A DNA stretch of 64,000 bases, taken from positions 310,001-374,000 of the forward strand of contig NZ_JBHRXZ010000024.1 in NCBI RefSeq assembly GCF_042648805.1, given 5' to 3'. This DNA is from Azomonas tarimensis. Lineage in GTDB: Bacteria > Pseudomonadota > Gammaproteobacteria > Pseudomonadales > Pseudomonadaceae. This document shows positions 1-8,641 of the stretch, piece after piece. Below the pieces are notes generated by a model. It did not search any database and was not told the DNA's origin. It was given only the letters and a program-made list of their open reading frames with translations. The translations under genes were made by a program, and so were the position numbers. Positions within the stretch are counted from its first letter, which is position 1. Each line of letters begins with the position of its first letter.

Positions 1-106
1 GAGCGCTCGCAACGGCTGGACGCCAGGGTTTACGGCTGAAGCCAGATGGAGGCGATGTTCATGACCGCCTCGTCCAACCCTTCGCCTCCAGCGTCCTTTT
101 CGGGTG
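1..106. other. window-edge stretch without a complete gene
   Basis: Downstream of era on the minus strand, where recO usually follows in pseudomonads. I do not see a convincing recO start here: the only ATG-led minus-strand frame (ATG near base 48) stops after about ten codons. Any following gene starts outside the window. Confidence 0.4.
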
Positions 107-1015
107 TCAGGATTCCCGGTAGCCGAGCGAGTGCAGCGCGCGCTCGTCGTCCGACCAGCCACCCTTCACCTTGACCCACAGGTGCAGCATGACCTTGGAA
201 TCGAAGAGGATCTCCATGTCCTTGCGGGCTTCCTGGCCGATGCGCTTGATACGCTCGCCCTTGTCGCCAATGATGATCTTCTTCTGGCCATCCCGCTCGA
301 CCAGAATCAGCGCATGGATATGCAGCACATGGCCTTCCTGCTTGAAATCCTCGATCTCGACGGTGATCTGATAGGGCAGCTCTGCGCCGAGCTGACGCAT
401 GATCTTCTCGCGGACAAGCTCGGCGGCGAGAAACCGGCTGCTGCGGTCGGTGATCTGGTCTTCCGGAAAGAAGTGCTCGCTCTCCGGCAGGCGCTCGGCC
501 ACGAGTTTCTCAAGCAGATCCAGGTTGCGGCCGTGCTGGGCTGAAATCGGTACGATCTCGGCATTGGGCAGCTGGGTCGACAGCCACTCGAGATGGGGCA
601 GCAGATCGCCTTTTTCCTCAAGGCGGTCAGTCTTGTTCACCGCCACGATCAAGGGGCCCTGCACGTATTGCACACGCTCGAGCACCATCTGGTCCTCTTC
701 GGTCCAGCGGTTGCGGTCGACCACGAAGATAACCACATCGACATCCTTGAGCGCCGAGGAGGCCGTGCGGTTCATGTAGCGATTCAGCGCCGTCTCGCCC
801 TGCTTGTGCAGGCCGGGGGTATCGACATAGACGGCCTGAATGGCCCCTTCGGTCTTGATACCGAGCATGTTATGTCGCGTGGTCTGGGGCTTTCGCGAGG
901 TGATCGCGAGCTTCTGGCCGAGCAGATGATTGAGCAGCGTGGACTTGCCCACGTTCGGCCGCCCGACGATGGCGACGTAGCCGCAGCGGCTGACTTCCCG
1001 GTCGATCTCACTCAT
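107..1015 (-). CDS. era: GTPase Era (ribosome biogenesis)
   Basis: Essential Ras-like GTPase that binds the 3' end of 16S rRNA and helps mature the 30S subunit. From the chosen start it is 302 aa, matching the usual ~300. The P-loop GRPNVGKS is at residues 18-25, the G3 motif DTPG near 65 and the G4 motif NKTD near 130. The C-terminal KH domain carries GDKGERIKRIG. I chose the ATG at 1015 because a GGAG lies 7 nt before it; the ATG at 1021 is nearly on top of that site, and the 1072 start would run deep into rnc. It overlaps the rnc stop by a few bases, so the two genes are translationally coupled. Sure of family. Confidence 0.97.
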   Translation of the reverse strand: MSEIDREVSRCGYVAIVGRPNVGKSTLLNHLLGQKLAITSRKPQTTRHNMLGIKTEGAIQAVYVDTPGLHKQGETALNRYMNRTASSALKDVDVVIFVVDRNRWTEEDQMVLERVQYVQGPLIVAVNKTDRLEEKGDLLPHLEWLSTQLPNAEIVPISAQHGRNLDLLEKLVAERLPESEHFFPEDQITDRSSRFLAAELVREKIMRQLGAELPYQITVEIEDFKQEGHVLHIHALILVERDGQKKIIIGDKGERIKRIGQEARKDMEILFDSKVMLHLWVKVKGGWSDDERALHSLGYRES

Positions 1016-1697
1016 GGCCATTCTCCACGCCCAGCGCGACAAGGGCGGCACCGGCAGCAACCTGCTCGGCAATTCGCCGGCTGGCGCCCTGGCCCTGGGT
1101 CTTCTCGTTCAACAGTGCCACCTGGCATTCCACATAGAAGGTCCGGCAATGGGGTTCCCCCTGGATGTCCGCCACCTCGTAGCGGGGTAACTCATGCCCC
1201 CGTGACTGGAGAAATTCCTGCAGCCGCGTCTTGGGATCCTTGTTGGTGTCGACCAACGTCAGCCCCTGCAGTTCGCCGTCCAGCCAGGCGACTACGCGTT
1301 CGCGCGCCACCTCCATGCCGGCGTCCAGGTAGATGGCGCCGATCAGGGCTTCAAGGGCATCGGCCAGAATCGACTCGCGCCGAAACCCGCCGCTCTTCAG
1401 CTCCCCGGAGCCGAGGCGCAGGTATTCACCCAGGTCGAATCCGCGCGCCAGAACGGCAAGGGTCTGACCCTTGACCAGGCGCGAGCGCAGGCGCGACAAC
1501 TGTCCCTCCCGGGCCTGCGGAAAATGGTTGAACAGCGCTTCACCGGCGACGAAGTTGAGAATGGCGTCGCCAAGGAATTCCAGGCGCTCATTGTTGCGCC
1601 CGGCATAGCTGCGATGGGTCAAAGCGACCAGGAGCAGGTCCCGGTCCTTGAATTGATAGCCGAGCTTGCGCTCGAGACGCTCTAACGAAGTGCTCAC
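1008..1697 (-). CDS. rnc: ribonuclease III
   Basis: Double-strand-specific endoribonuclease that processes the 30S rRNA precursor and some mRNAs. 229 aa, close to the E. coli enzyme (226). The signature ERLEFLGDAIL sits at residues 37-47 with its acidic metal ligands, and a double-stranded RNA-binding domain fills roughly residues 155-225, beginning DPKTRLQEFLQ. It starts with GTG, and that GTG overlaps the stop of the upstream DUF4845 gene in a GTGA junction. Its 3' end overlaps era. The order lepB-DUF4845-rnc-era is the usual pseudomonad block. Confidence 0.97.
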   Translation of the reverse strand: MSTSLERLERKLGYQFKDRDLLLVALTHRSYAGRNNERLEFLGDAILNFVAGEALFNHFPQAREGQLSRLRSRLVKGQTLAVLARGFDLGEYLRLGSGELKSGGFRRESILADALEALIGAIYLDAGMEVARERVVAWLDGELQGLTLVDTNKDPKTRLQEFLQSRGHELPRYEVADIQGEPHCRTFYVECQVALLNEKTQGQGASRRIAEQVAAGAALVALGVENGHE

Positions 1698-2062
1698 GGC
1701 ATCCTGAGTCGGTATTCTTTTTGGAAGCGAGCCACCAGATCCAGGTTCTGGATCATGGGTTCGCGCTTTTCGTAATCGAGCATGGCTCGAAATTCGTTGT
1801 TGGCGACTTCGACCTTCAGCACGTCCTCAAGATTGATATCGCGGATGCCGTTGACCTGCATGCCCTTGCTGACATGGCTGTAGAACTCCCGCACCGTTGT
1901 GACGTTCACGCTTTCGATCGACGTGATCGTCTTGTCCAGCGACATGTAGTCGAAATAGTGCGGCATCATCTTGAACGCGGTACTGGCGACAAAAGCCACC
2001 AGGGCCAGCCCGATGAGCCAGCTGAGTATGGACATGCCGCTCTGAGACTGCGAAAACTTCAT
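1694..2062 (-). CDS. DUF4845 single-pass membrane protein
   Basis: 122-aa protein of unknown function that is typically found between lepB and rnc in pseudomonads. The N-terminus has a short polar head followed by one hydrophobic segment (about residues 9-30, GMSILSWLIGLALVAFVAS), which resembles a type IV pilin-like or signal-anchor helix. The rest is a soluble domain, presumably periplasmic. I chose the ATG at 2062 (MKFSQSQSG) over the 2107 start because the extra residues are polar and poorly protein-like. It joins rnc by a 4-base overlap. Function is not known to me; family call is by position and sequence pattern. Confidence 0.85.
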   Translation of the reverse strand: MKFSQSQSGMSILSWLIGLALVAFVASTAFKMMPHYFDYMSLDKTITSIESVNVTTVREFYSHVSKGMQVNGIRDINLEDVLKVEVANNEFRAMLDYEKREPMIQNLDLVARFQKEYRLRMP

Positions 2063-2152
2063 GACGACCTCGACATCCTTGTTAACCCACCCAGCGGGGC
2101 GAGACAACTATAGCCATCCGCGACAGTGGAAGGGGGCAGAAGTTCACAGGTT

Positions 2153-3007
2153 TCAGTGAATCAGGCCTACCCGCGAAAAATGCGGCAGATTGCTGAATTT
2201 CGGGTCTGGCCAGCTCATCCATACGGCAAACGCCTTGCCGACGATATTGCGGTCCGGAACCATGCCCCTCAGGTCCGCAGGAATGGACGGGTCGTCCCAA
2301 TAGCGGCTGTCGTTGGAGTTGTCACGGTTGTCGCCGACCATGAAATAGTAGCCTTCGGGCACGTGCCATTCGCGATCCGGTTCTACCCGGAAGCGGGACA
2401 TCTCCTTGCGAATCAGATGCTCCACTTCACCCAGTCGCTCACGAAAGAGCGCGGCGGTGCCCAGGCTGCCGGTCTCCTCAGCGATGAACTGCTCGGCGAC
2501 CAGCTCTCCATTGACCAGCAGGCGCTTCTCGCTGGTGTAATGGATGACGTCGCCCGGCAGGCCGACAACACGCTTGATGTAGTTGATGTTGGGCTCGCTG
2601 GGGTAGCGGAACACCATTACATCGCCGCGCAGGGGATCGCTGATTTCGACGATCTTGGTGTCGACCACCGGCAGGCGAATGCCATAGGCGAATTTGTTGA
2701 CGAGAATGAAATCACCCACTTCCAGGGTTGGCTTCATCGAGCCAGAGGGGATCTGGAATGGCTCGACCAGAAAGGAGCGCAACACAAGCACGATGGCCAG
2801 CACCGGAAAGAAGGACTTGCCGTACTCGACCAGCAACGGTTCCTTGTTCAAGGCCTCGATGGTGGACGGGTCGCTGCGCTCGGTGGTCGCCTGGTAATTG
2901 GCGACCGCGGCACGCCGACGGGGCGCGAGAAAGATCAGATCAAACAGCGCGAGGGCGCCGCATACCCCCACCGCGATAACCAGCAATAGCGGGAAATTGA
3001 TCGCCAT
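2153..3007 (-). CDS. lepB: signal peptidase I
   Basis: Membrane serine protease that removes signal peptides of Sec/Tat exported proteins. 284 aa from the chosen start. Two N-terminal membrane segments (about 4-27 and 67-80) precede the catalytic domain. The nucleophile Ser90 sits in PSGSMKPT and the general base Lys145 in NYIKRVVGLPGD; the GDNRDNSNDSR motif is also present. These positions nearly coincide with E. coli Ser91/Lys146. The ATG at 3007 is preferred because GGTGGA lies 8 nt upstream; the ATG at 3016 lies inside the end of lepA with almost no spacing. Cotranscribed with lepA. Confidence 0.96.
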   Translation of the reverse strand: MAINFPLLLVIAVGVCGALALFDLIFLAPRRRAAVANYQATTERSDPSTIEALNKEPLLVEYGKSFFPVLAIVLVLRSFLVEPFQIPSGSMKPTLEVGDFILVNKFAYGIRLPVVDTKIVEISDPLRGDVMVFRYPSEPNINYIKRVVGLPGDVIHYTSEKRLLVNGELVAEQFIAEETGSLGTAALFRERLGEVEHLIRKEMSRFRVEPDREWHVPEGYYFMVGDNRDNSNDSRYWDDPSIPADLRGMVPDRNIVGKAFAVWMSWPDPKFSNLPHFSRVGLIH

Positions 3008-3008
3008 C

Positions 3009-4808
3009 TCAGCCATCCACCTTCAGCACTGCAAGGAAGGCGTCTTGCGGGATCTCGACATTACCGACCTGCTTCATGCGCTTCTTGCCTGCCTTCTGCT
3101 TTTCCAGAAGCTTTCGCTTGCGGCTCACGTCGCCACCGTAGCACTTGGCCAGGACGTTCTTGCGCAGCGCCTTGACAGTGGTCCGCGCGACGATCTGGCC
3201 ACCGATGGCAGCCTGGATGGCCACGTCGAACATCTGCCGGGGGATCAGCTCCTTCATCTTCTCGGTGAGCACGCGGCCCTTGTAGTGCGCATTGTCGCGG
3301 TGGACGATCAATGCCAGCGCATCCACCTTGTCGCCGTTGATCAGCACATCGAGGCGCACCAGATTCGCCGCCTGGAAGCGATCGAAGGAATAGTCCAGCG
3401 ACGCATAACCGCGACTGACCGACTTCAGGCGGTCGAAGAAGTCGAGCACCACTTCACTCATGGGCAGGTCGTAGCGAACCTGTACCTGCGAGCCCAGGAA
3501 CTGCATGTCGCGCTGAACACCGCGGCGCTCGATGCAAAGGGTGATGACGTTGCCAAGATGGTCCTGGGGTACGAGGATGTTGGCCTGGACGATAGGCTCG
3601 CGCATCTCGTCGATGGACGACACATCCGGAAGCTTGGACGGGTTGTCGACGTGGACCACATCGCCGTTCTTCAGCACCACCTCGTAGATTACCGTAGGGG
3701 CGGTGGTGATCAGGTCCAGGTCGTACTCGCGCTCGAGGCGCTCCTGGATGATCTCCATGTGCAGCATGCCGAGGAAGCCGATGCGGAAGCCAAAGCCCAG
3801 GGCGTCCGAGCTTTCCGGCTCGTACTGCAGCGCAGCATCGTTGAGGGTGAGCTTCTGCAGGGCATCGCGGAAGTCTTCGAAATCGTCGGAGCTGACCGGG
3901 AACAGGCCGGCGAAGACCTGCGGTTTGATCCGCTGGAAACCCGGCAGCATCGGTACGTCGGGAGTGGACGAAAGCGTCAGGGTATCGCCTACCGGCGCGC
4001 CGAGAATCTCCTTGATCCCAGCGATGATGAATCCCACCTCGCCGGCCTTGAGGTCCACCGTGACGGTATGCTTGGGCGAGAACACGCCGACACTGTCCAC
4101 CTGGTGAACCTTGCCGGTGGATTTGACGAGGATCTTGTCGCCCTTCTTCACTCGACCGTGGCGAACGCGCACCAGCGACACCACGCCAAGGTAGTTGTCG
4201 AACCAGGAGTCGATGATCAACGCCTGCAGCGGCGCGTCGATCTCGCCCTCGGGCGCGGGAATGGTCTGGACCAGACGCTGGAGAACATCTTCGACGCCCA
4301 TGCCGCTCTTGGCGCTGCAGGGCACCGCATCGCTCGCATCGATACCGATGATGTGTTCGATCTCGGCCTTGACCTTGTCCGGATCGGCCTGTGGCAGGTC
4401 CATCTTGTTCAGCACGGGCATCACTTCGAGGCCCTGCTCGATGGCCGTGTAGCAGTTGGCGACCGACTGCGCTTCGACGCCCTGGCCGGCGTCCACCACC
4501 AGCAGGGCGCCTTCACAGGCCGCCAAGGACCGGCTGACCTCATAGGTAAAGTCAACATGCCCCGGGGTATCGATGAAATTCAGCTGATAGGTCTTGCCGT
4601 CATTCGCCTTGTAATAAAGGGTGACGCTATGGGCCTTGATGGTGATGCCGCGCTCGCGCTCCAGGTCCATGGAATCGAGCACCTGGGCTTCCATTTCCCG
4701 GTCTGCCAGGCCGCCACAGATCTGAATGAACCGATCCGCCAGCGTCGACTTGCCGTGGTCAATGTGGGCGATGATGGAGAAATTTCGGATATGACTCAGG
4801 TCACTCAC
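3009..4808 (-). CDS. lepA: elongation factor 4 (LepA)
   Basis: Ribosome-associated translational GTPase (EF4) implicated in back-translocation and 30S biogenesis. 599 aa, the standard length. The P-loop AHIDHGKS is near residues 14-21, followed by DTPGHVDF, the NKMDLP guanine-specificity motif, EF-G-like domains II, III and V, and the LepA-specific C-terminal domain ending in AVLKVDG. The stop lies just before the lepB ATG. A 172-base gap separates it from mucD upstream, so it may have its own promoter as well as read-through. Confidence 0.98.
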   Translation of the reverse strand: MSDLSHIRNFSIIAHIDHGKSTLADRFIQICGGLADREMEAQVLDSMDLERERGITIKAHSVTLYYKANDGKTYQLNFIDTPGHVDFTYEVSRSLAACEGALLVVDAGQGVEAQSVANCYTAIEQGLEVMPVLNKMDLPQADPDKVKAEIEHIIGIDASDAVPCSAKSGMGVEDVLQRLVQTIPAPEGEIDAPLQALIIDSWFDNYLGVVSLVRVRHGRVKKGDKILVKSTGKVHQVDSVGVFSPKHTVTVDLKAGEVGFIIAGIKEILGAPVGDTLTLSSTPDVPMLPGFQRIKPQVFAGLFPVSSDDFEDFRDALQKLTLNDAALQYEPESSDALGFGFRIGFLGMLHMEIIQERLEREYDLDLITTAPTVIYEVVLKNGDVVHVDNPSKLPDVSSIDEMREPIVQANILVPQDHLGNVITLCIERRGVQRDMQFLGSQVQVRYDLPMSEVVLDFFDRLKSVSRGYASLDYSFDRFQAANLVRLDVLINGDKVDALALIVHRDNAHYKGRVLTEKMKELIPRQMFDVAIQAAIGGQIVARTTVKALRKNVLAKCYGGDVSRKRKLLEKQKAGKKRMKQVGNVEIPQDAFLAVLKVDG

Positions 4809-4980
4809 AGCATGGACACTCGGAGAGATGCAGGCGCCGCCTGCCGAAAAATAGTGCCGGAGTGTAACCGATCACCCCGCCGAGCGCCATGCGAGCACGC
4901 CGCCGCGGCGGCGCCAGCACCCCGTCGATCGCCCGACAGCGGGCGCCGGCCCATGCGCCACTCTCCCGCACCAGGGCAGA
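4809..4980. other. mucD-lepA spacer with a GC palindrome
   Basis: No gene seen. It contains a perfect 14-base palindrome of GCC/GGC units at 4899-4912 that could form a hairpin in the mucD-lepA transcript. There is no U-run on either side, so it is not a clear intrinsic terminator. Confidence 0.4.
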
Positions 4981-6426
4981 TCATTCAGCCAGGCGGAAGG
5001 TAATGAAGCTGGCCTGACCCTGCCGCAGCACACGCATGGATATCGACTGATTGGTCGGCAGCTGCTCCGCTTTCTGGGTGAAATCCCGCGCCGTGGAAAT
5101 CGGCTCATTGTTCAGGTGGGTGATCACATCCCCCTGCCGCAGGCCGATACCCGCCGCGGGGCCGCCTGTGATCTGAGTGATGGATACGCCCCCCTGGATA
5201 CCCAGTTCAGCCTGCTGCTCGGCGCCAAGCTCGATGACCCTGAGGCCCAGGCGCCGACTGGTCTGTTCGCCGGCCGGCCGCCCTGGCGCGACGGCCTGAC
5301 CCGGCTCCTGCTCGGGCAGCGCGCCAACCTCTACGCTCAGGCGCTGACGCTCCCCTCCCCTGACCACTTCCAGCCGGGCTTCACTGCCAGGCTTGAGTAC
5401 GCCGATCAGATGCGGCAAGTCGCCGGACATGATCACCGGTGCGTCATTCACGCTGAGGATCACATCACCGACCTGCAGCCCCCCGTGAGCCGCCGGGGTC
5501 TCGGCAATGACCTGCGCCACCAGGGCACCTGCGGGCCGATCGAGACCGAAGGATTCAGCCAGATCGCGATTGACCTCCTGGATCACCACGCCGAGCCATC
5601 CCCGAGTCACCCGCCCCTCGGCACGCAACTGGTCGGCCACGTCCATCGCGACATCGATGGGAATCGCGAACGATAGGCCCATGAAGCCACCCGAACGGGT
5701 AAAGATCTGCGAATTGATCCCTACCACTTCCCCTTCGAGATTGAACAGTGGCCCGCCGGAGTTACCCGGATTGATGGCGACGTCGGTCTGGATGAAAGGT
5801 ACGTAGCTCTCGTTGGGCAGGCTGCGCCCCGTCGCGCTGACGATGCCCGCCGTCACCGTGTGGTCAAAGCCGAACGGCGAGCCGATCGCCAATACCCATT
5901 CGCCCGCCCTGAGCGATCTGGACTGACCAAGCCTGACGCTTGGCAGCCCCTCGCCCTGAATCTTCAGCAGCGCCACATCAGTACGGGGATCGGCACCTAC
6001 AAGTTCGGCAACCAGCTCGCTGCGATCGGCCATGCGCACGATGATCTCGTCGGCCCCGGCGACGACATGATTGTTGGTCAGCACATAGCCGTCTGCAGAG
6101 ATGATGAAGCCAGAACCAAGCGACTGCGCTTCAGGCCGCTGCCCGGGGGCTCCGGGCCCGCCGGGCGCACCCGGAAAGCCTGGAATGTTGCGCTCAAAGA
6201 ACTCACGAAAGATCGGCGGCAGACCTTCGAGCTCGGGCAGTGCCGGGATCCCGGAACTGCGCGCCGCCGCCTGCGGAGCCTGTCGGGTACTGATGTTCAC
6301 TACCGCCGGGGAGGCCTGTTCGACCAGGGAGGCGAAGTCCGGCAGGCCAGCAGGCGCTGCCGATGACAGGCTGGAGAAACCCAGAAAAGTCACGAACGTG
6401 AGGTTGCGAATTGCTGCAAGGATCAT
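4981..6426 (-). CDS. mucD: periplasmic serine protease MucD (DegP/HtrA family)
   Basis: Periplasmic chaperone-protease that restrains the AlgU envelope-stress response. 481 aa with an N-terminal signal peptide ending around SSLSSA (residue 23). The catalytic triad is His120 (TNNHV), Asp150 (RTDVALL) and Ser223 (GNSGGPLFN). Two PDZ domains follow (about 260-350 and 390-475), as in DegP/DegQ. Residues 84-97 form a Gly/Pro-rich linker before the protease core. It is the last gene of the algU-mucABCD cluster, 33 bases after mucC. Intact, with all catalytic residues present. Confidence 0.96.
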   Translation of the reverse strand: MILAAIRNLTFVTFLGFSSLSSAAPAGLPDFASLVEQASPAVVNISTRQAPQAAARSSGIPALPELEGLPPIFREFFERNIPGFPGAPGGPGAPGQRPEAQSLGSGFIISADGYVLTNNHVVAGADEIIVRMADRSELVAELVGADPRTDVALLKIQGEGLPSVRLGQSRSLRAGEWVLAIGSPFGFDHTVTAGIVSATGRSLPNESYVPFIQTDVAINPGNSGGPLFNLEGEVVGINSQIFTRSGGFMGLSFAIPIDVAMDVADQLRAEGRVTRGWLGVVIQEVNRDLAESFGLDRPAGALVAQVIAETPAAHGGLQVGDVILSVNDAPVIMSGDLPHLIGVLKPGSEARLEVVRGGERQRLSVEVGALPEQEPGQAVAPGRPAGEQTSRRLGLRVIELGAEQQAELGIQGGVSITQITGGPAAGIGLRQGDVITHLNNEPISTARDFTQKAEQLPTNQSISMRVLRQGQASFITFRLAE

Positions 6427-6459
6427 GAAGACGCCTCCACGGCCGGGTGGGAGGGGGAA

Positions 6460-6915
6460 CTATTGCCCGCCGGACTGGCCGGCGATGGAGGTATGCAGCA
6501 CGACGGGCTGCGCACCGGGATCCTGCGCGATGCGGGCGCCCTGCCAGCGGACCAACAGCCAGGACAAGGCGAAACCGACCAGTCCGGCCGCCACGACCAG
6601 AGGTTCGGCCAAGCCCAGCGCCGAAGACCCTGTGGCCGCGCCGAGCAGCACGAGCAGCGGAACCATGTATACCCACAACGCGCCGCGCAACATTGCCTGC
6701 TCTGCGATGCCTATCACCACCGAATCGCCCACTTCGAGTGGCTCCCGGCAAAGCGCCCGGATCACACCTCGCCGCTGGCGCACACCCAGCCTGTCCATCA
6801 GACCCTGGCCACAGCCATGGCGCGCCGAGCAACCGGAACAGGTGCTCTTGCGCAGGGTTTCAACCCAGACGGCGCCCGACTCGACCGCGATTACCCGTCC
6901 CTGCTCTTCGATCAT
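6460..6915 (-). CDS. mucC: RseC/MucC-type SoxR-reducing membrane protein
   Basis: 151-aa inner-membrane protein of the RseC/MucC family, which influences AlgU/RpoE signalling and, in other bacteria, reduction of SoxR. A cysteine cluster near the N-terminus (Cys26, Cys29, Cys35 in STCSGCSARHGCG) is followed by two adjacent hydrophobic helices (roughly residues 78-98 and 104-122). It starts within the end of mucB by a 4-base overlap, so the two are translationally coupled. The C-terminal tail after the second helix is short and polar. Confidence 0.92.
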   Translation of the reverse strand: MIEEQGRVIAVESGAVWVETLRKSTCSGCSARHGCGQGLMDRLGVRQRRGVIRALCREPLEVGDSVVIGIAEQAMLRGALWVYMVPLLVLLGAATGSSALGLAEPLVVAAGLVGFALSWLLVRWQGARIAQDPGAQPVVLHTSIAGQSGGQ

Positions 6916-7850
6916 GGCTCCCTTCCCTGCGTCGGACGCATGGACAAGGCGATACGTTCGGCGGTGCCCATGGGGATTTCGCCCACGACCGTCACCATGA
7001 CCTCGCGACCGCCGACACTGATGCGTTTGGACATGGCGGCGGTTGCCCCCACCTGGGTACGTTCGTCGGGAACAAGCGCCTCCAGAGATTCGAGATAAAC
7101 CGAAAATCGAGCCAGCCCATCTTCATAGATCAGCCAGTCCACCTGCTTGTCGGAGACCGGACTCGCACGCTCGCCGGAGGCCACCAGGCGAAAGCCCGGC
7201 GGCACCCAGTCGGAACGCCAGGCACTGGTGGCTGGCGGTTGTGAGATCGTGGGCGCCATGGGGGAGCAGTCAGGGCCCGCTTCGAGCTTCGAAGCTTCAA
7301 ACGAATCGGTACTGAACGCGGTAAACTGGAAGCGCTCCAGCAACTGGTTCTTTTCGTTGAGCAACAGGGCCTTCAGCGGCAGCGCAGTCTGCTGATCCAG
7401 ATGCAGCTCCAGCCCGTAGCGGTGCTGGTCACGTGGCAGCACCGCAAAGGCGACCGCCGGACGTCCCGCCACCCGGGACTCGCCTATCTGGCGCAGCTCA
7501 TAGCCTTCTTTCACGGTTTCAGGGCTGAAGTGAGGGCTCTGCCAGCCTTTGCTCGTGGCGATCTGCGCGGCAAGCTCGTCACTGGCACACTCGACTCGAC
7601 CGTCCACACGCACTACTTCGGCCGGACGCCCATCCAGCGACAGGAAGCGTTCACGCACCACGCCCTGCCGAGCCTGATGCCAGACGGCATGGCTGGACAG
7701 GCTGGCACTGAGGCCGTACACGAAAGTGCCGGAAAAGTCCGTCTGCTGTTCGGCCTGGGCCAGGCGCTGCAGCCAGACATCCGTATCAGCAGAAAAGGCC
7801 GGCATCGATAGCCAGCCTCCCAAGGCAAACAACAGTGGAGCTACGCGCAT
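6912..7850 (-). CDS. mucB: periplasmic regulator MucB (RseB family)
   Basis: Periplasmic protein that binds the periplasmic part of MucA and shields it from AlgW cleavage, thereby holding AlgU inactive. 312 aa with a signal peptide ending about MPAFSA (residue 21). An N-terminal lipoprotein-like (LolA-fold) domain and a smaller C-terminal domain are typical of RseB. Its stop overlaps the start of mucC. It is separated from mucA by an unusually roomy 136-base spacer with two small hairpins. Confidence 0.95.
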   Translation of the reverse strand: MRVAPLLFALGGWLSMPAFSADTDVWLQRLAQAEQQTDFSGTFVYGLSASLSSHAVWHQARQGVVRERFLSLDGRPAEVVRVDGRVECASDELAAQIATSKGWQSPHFSPETVKEGYELRQIGESRVAGRPAVAFAVLPRDQHRYGLELHLDQQTALPLKALLLNEKNQLLERFQFTAFSTDSFEASKLEAGPDCSPMAPTISQPPATSAWRSDWVPPGFRLVASGERASPVSDKQVDWLIYEDGLARFSVYLESLEALVPDERTQVGATAAMSKRISVGGREVMVTVVGEIPMGTAERIALSMRPTQGREP

Positions 7851-7865
7851 GCGATTCCTAGACTA

Positions 7866-7901
7866 ATGCCGCAACCGGCATGGACGGCGTCCGATGCCGT
7901 C
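7866..7901 (-). other. two small hairpins in the mucA-mucB spacer
   Basis: One hairpin pairs ATGCCG (7866-7871) with CGGCAT (7876-7881) over a 4-nt loop. The next pairs GACGGC (7883-7888) with GCCGTC (7896-7901) over 7 nt. They lie between the mucA stop and the mucB start, immediately upstream of mucB. No U-run follows, so they look more like RNA-processing or attenuation structures than terminators. Confidence 0.45.
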
Positions 7902-7986
7902 TGAAGCAGCTACCCATAAAGACGAAGAGCGCAGCGTAGCATCCGCATGCCCGGGGATAAAACCGCAGCTCCGTCTTTAGCAACGA

Positions 7987-8607
7987 TCAGCGAGCATCCA
8001 TACCGGTCGTCTGAGCCGGCGGGGTCGCCCCCTCGGCGTCGCCAAAGGCAGCTTGCTGTGCATGCTGACGCAGATAAGACGGCAAGCGCTGCTCCTGCCA
8101 GCTCTCGGCCCGGGCCGCTTCCGAACCGGGCTGAGCCTGCGCATCACCTGACTTGTCGCTGAAGCCGGCGAGTACTGCTGGGCTCTGAACGTTCTGCGGC
8201 GCGCTTAGCACCGGCTGCGCAGGCTGTACCGGCTGAGCCGCCAGCTCGGGGCCTGCCACGTCAGTCTGGTTGTACAGCCGCACACCCGCCAGCACCGCCA
8301 CGGTTACCGATGCAGCGACCGCGATGCGTCCGAGACCGCGCAGACCAGAGCGTCGCGCCGGGACCGGCGCAGCCGCCGGGGCCGGAACCTCATCTGCTGC
8401 AATGGCAGCCGAGACCGCCGAGGCGATGTCCAGGCGTGGGTCGATCAACTCCTTGTGCATGGCGGCACGGGCGATCTGATAACGCGACCAAGTCGCGTCT
8501 ACTTCGTCAGCGTCTGCGCCAGCGGCGAGTACACGACGCAACTCCAACTCGTCCGCTTCGTTATCCATCACCGCGGACAGCGATTCATGCAGGGCTTCAC
8601 GACTCAT
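7987..8607 (-). CDS. mucA: anti-sigma factor MucA
   Basis: Inner-membrane anti-sigma factor that binds AlgU through its cytoplasmic N-terminus and MucB through its periplasmic C-terminus; regulated proteolysis releases AlgU. 206 aa. The N-terminal RseA-like domain begins MSREALHESLSAVMD, a single transmembrane helix spans about residues 93-112 (RIAVAASVTVAVLAGVRLY), and the periplasmic tail is Ala/Gln/Pro-rich. The reading frame is intact: there is no mucA22-type truncation, so the strain should not be constitutively mucoid by that route. It follows algU by 34 bases. Confidence 0.96.
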   Translation of the reverse strand: MSREALHESLSAVMDNEADELELRRVLAAGADADEVDATWSRYQIARAAMHKELIDPRLDIASAVSAAIAADEVPAPAAAPVPARRSGLRGLGRIAVAASVTVAVLAGVRLYNQTDVAGPELAAQPVQPAQPVLSAPQNVQSPAVLAGFSDKSGDAQAQPGSEAARAESWQEQRLPSYLRQHAQQAAFGDAEGATPPAQTTGMDAR

Positions 8608-8641
8608 GGCGGTTCCTCTCTTAAACTAACGCCGCTGTCAC

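Noticed and set aside
1..106. recO start downstream of era
   Set aside because: The only ATG-led frame stops within about ten codons, so recO is not supported inside the window.
4899..4912. 14-bp GC palindrome as a terminator for mucD
   Set aside because: It has no T-run and lies in a generally GC-rich spacer.
7987..8607. mucA mutation causing mucoidy
   Set aside because: The mucA frame is full length, with intact N-terminal, transmembrane and periplasmic parts.
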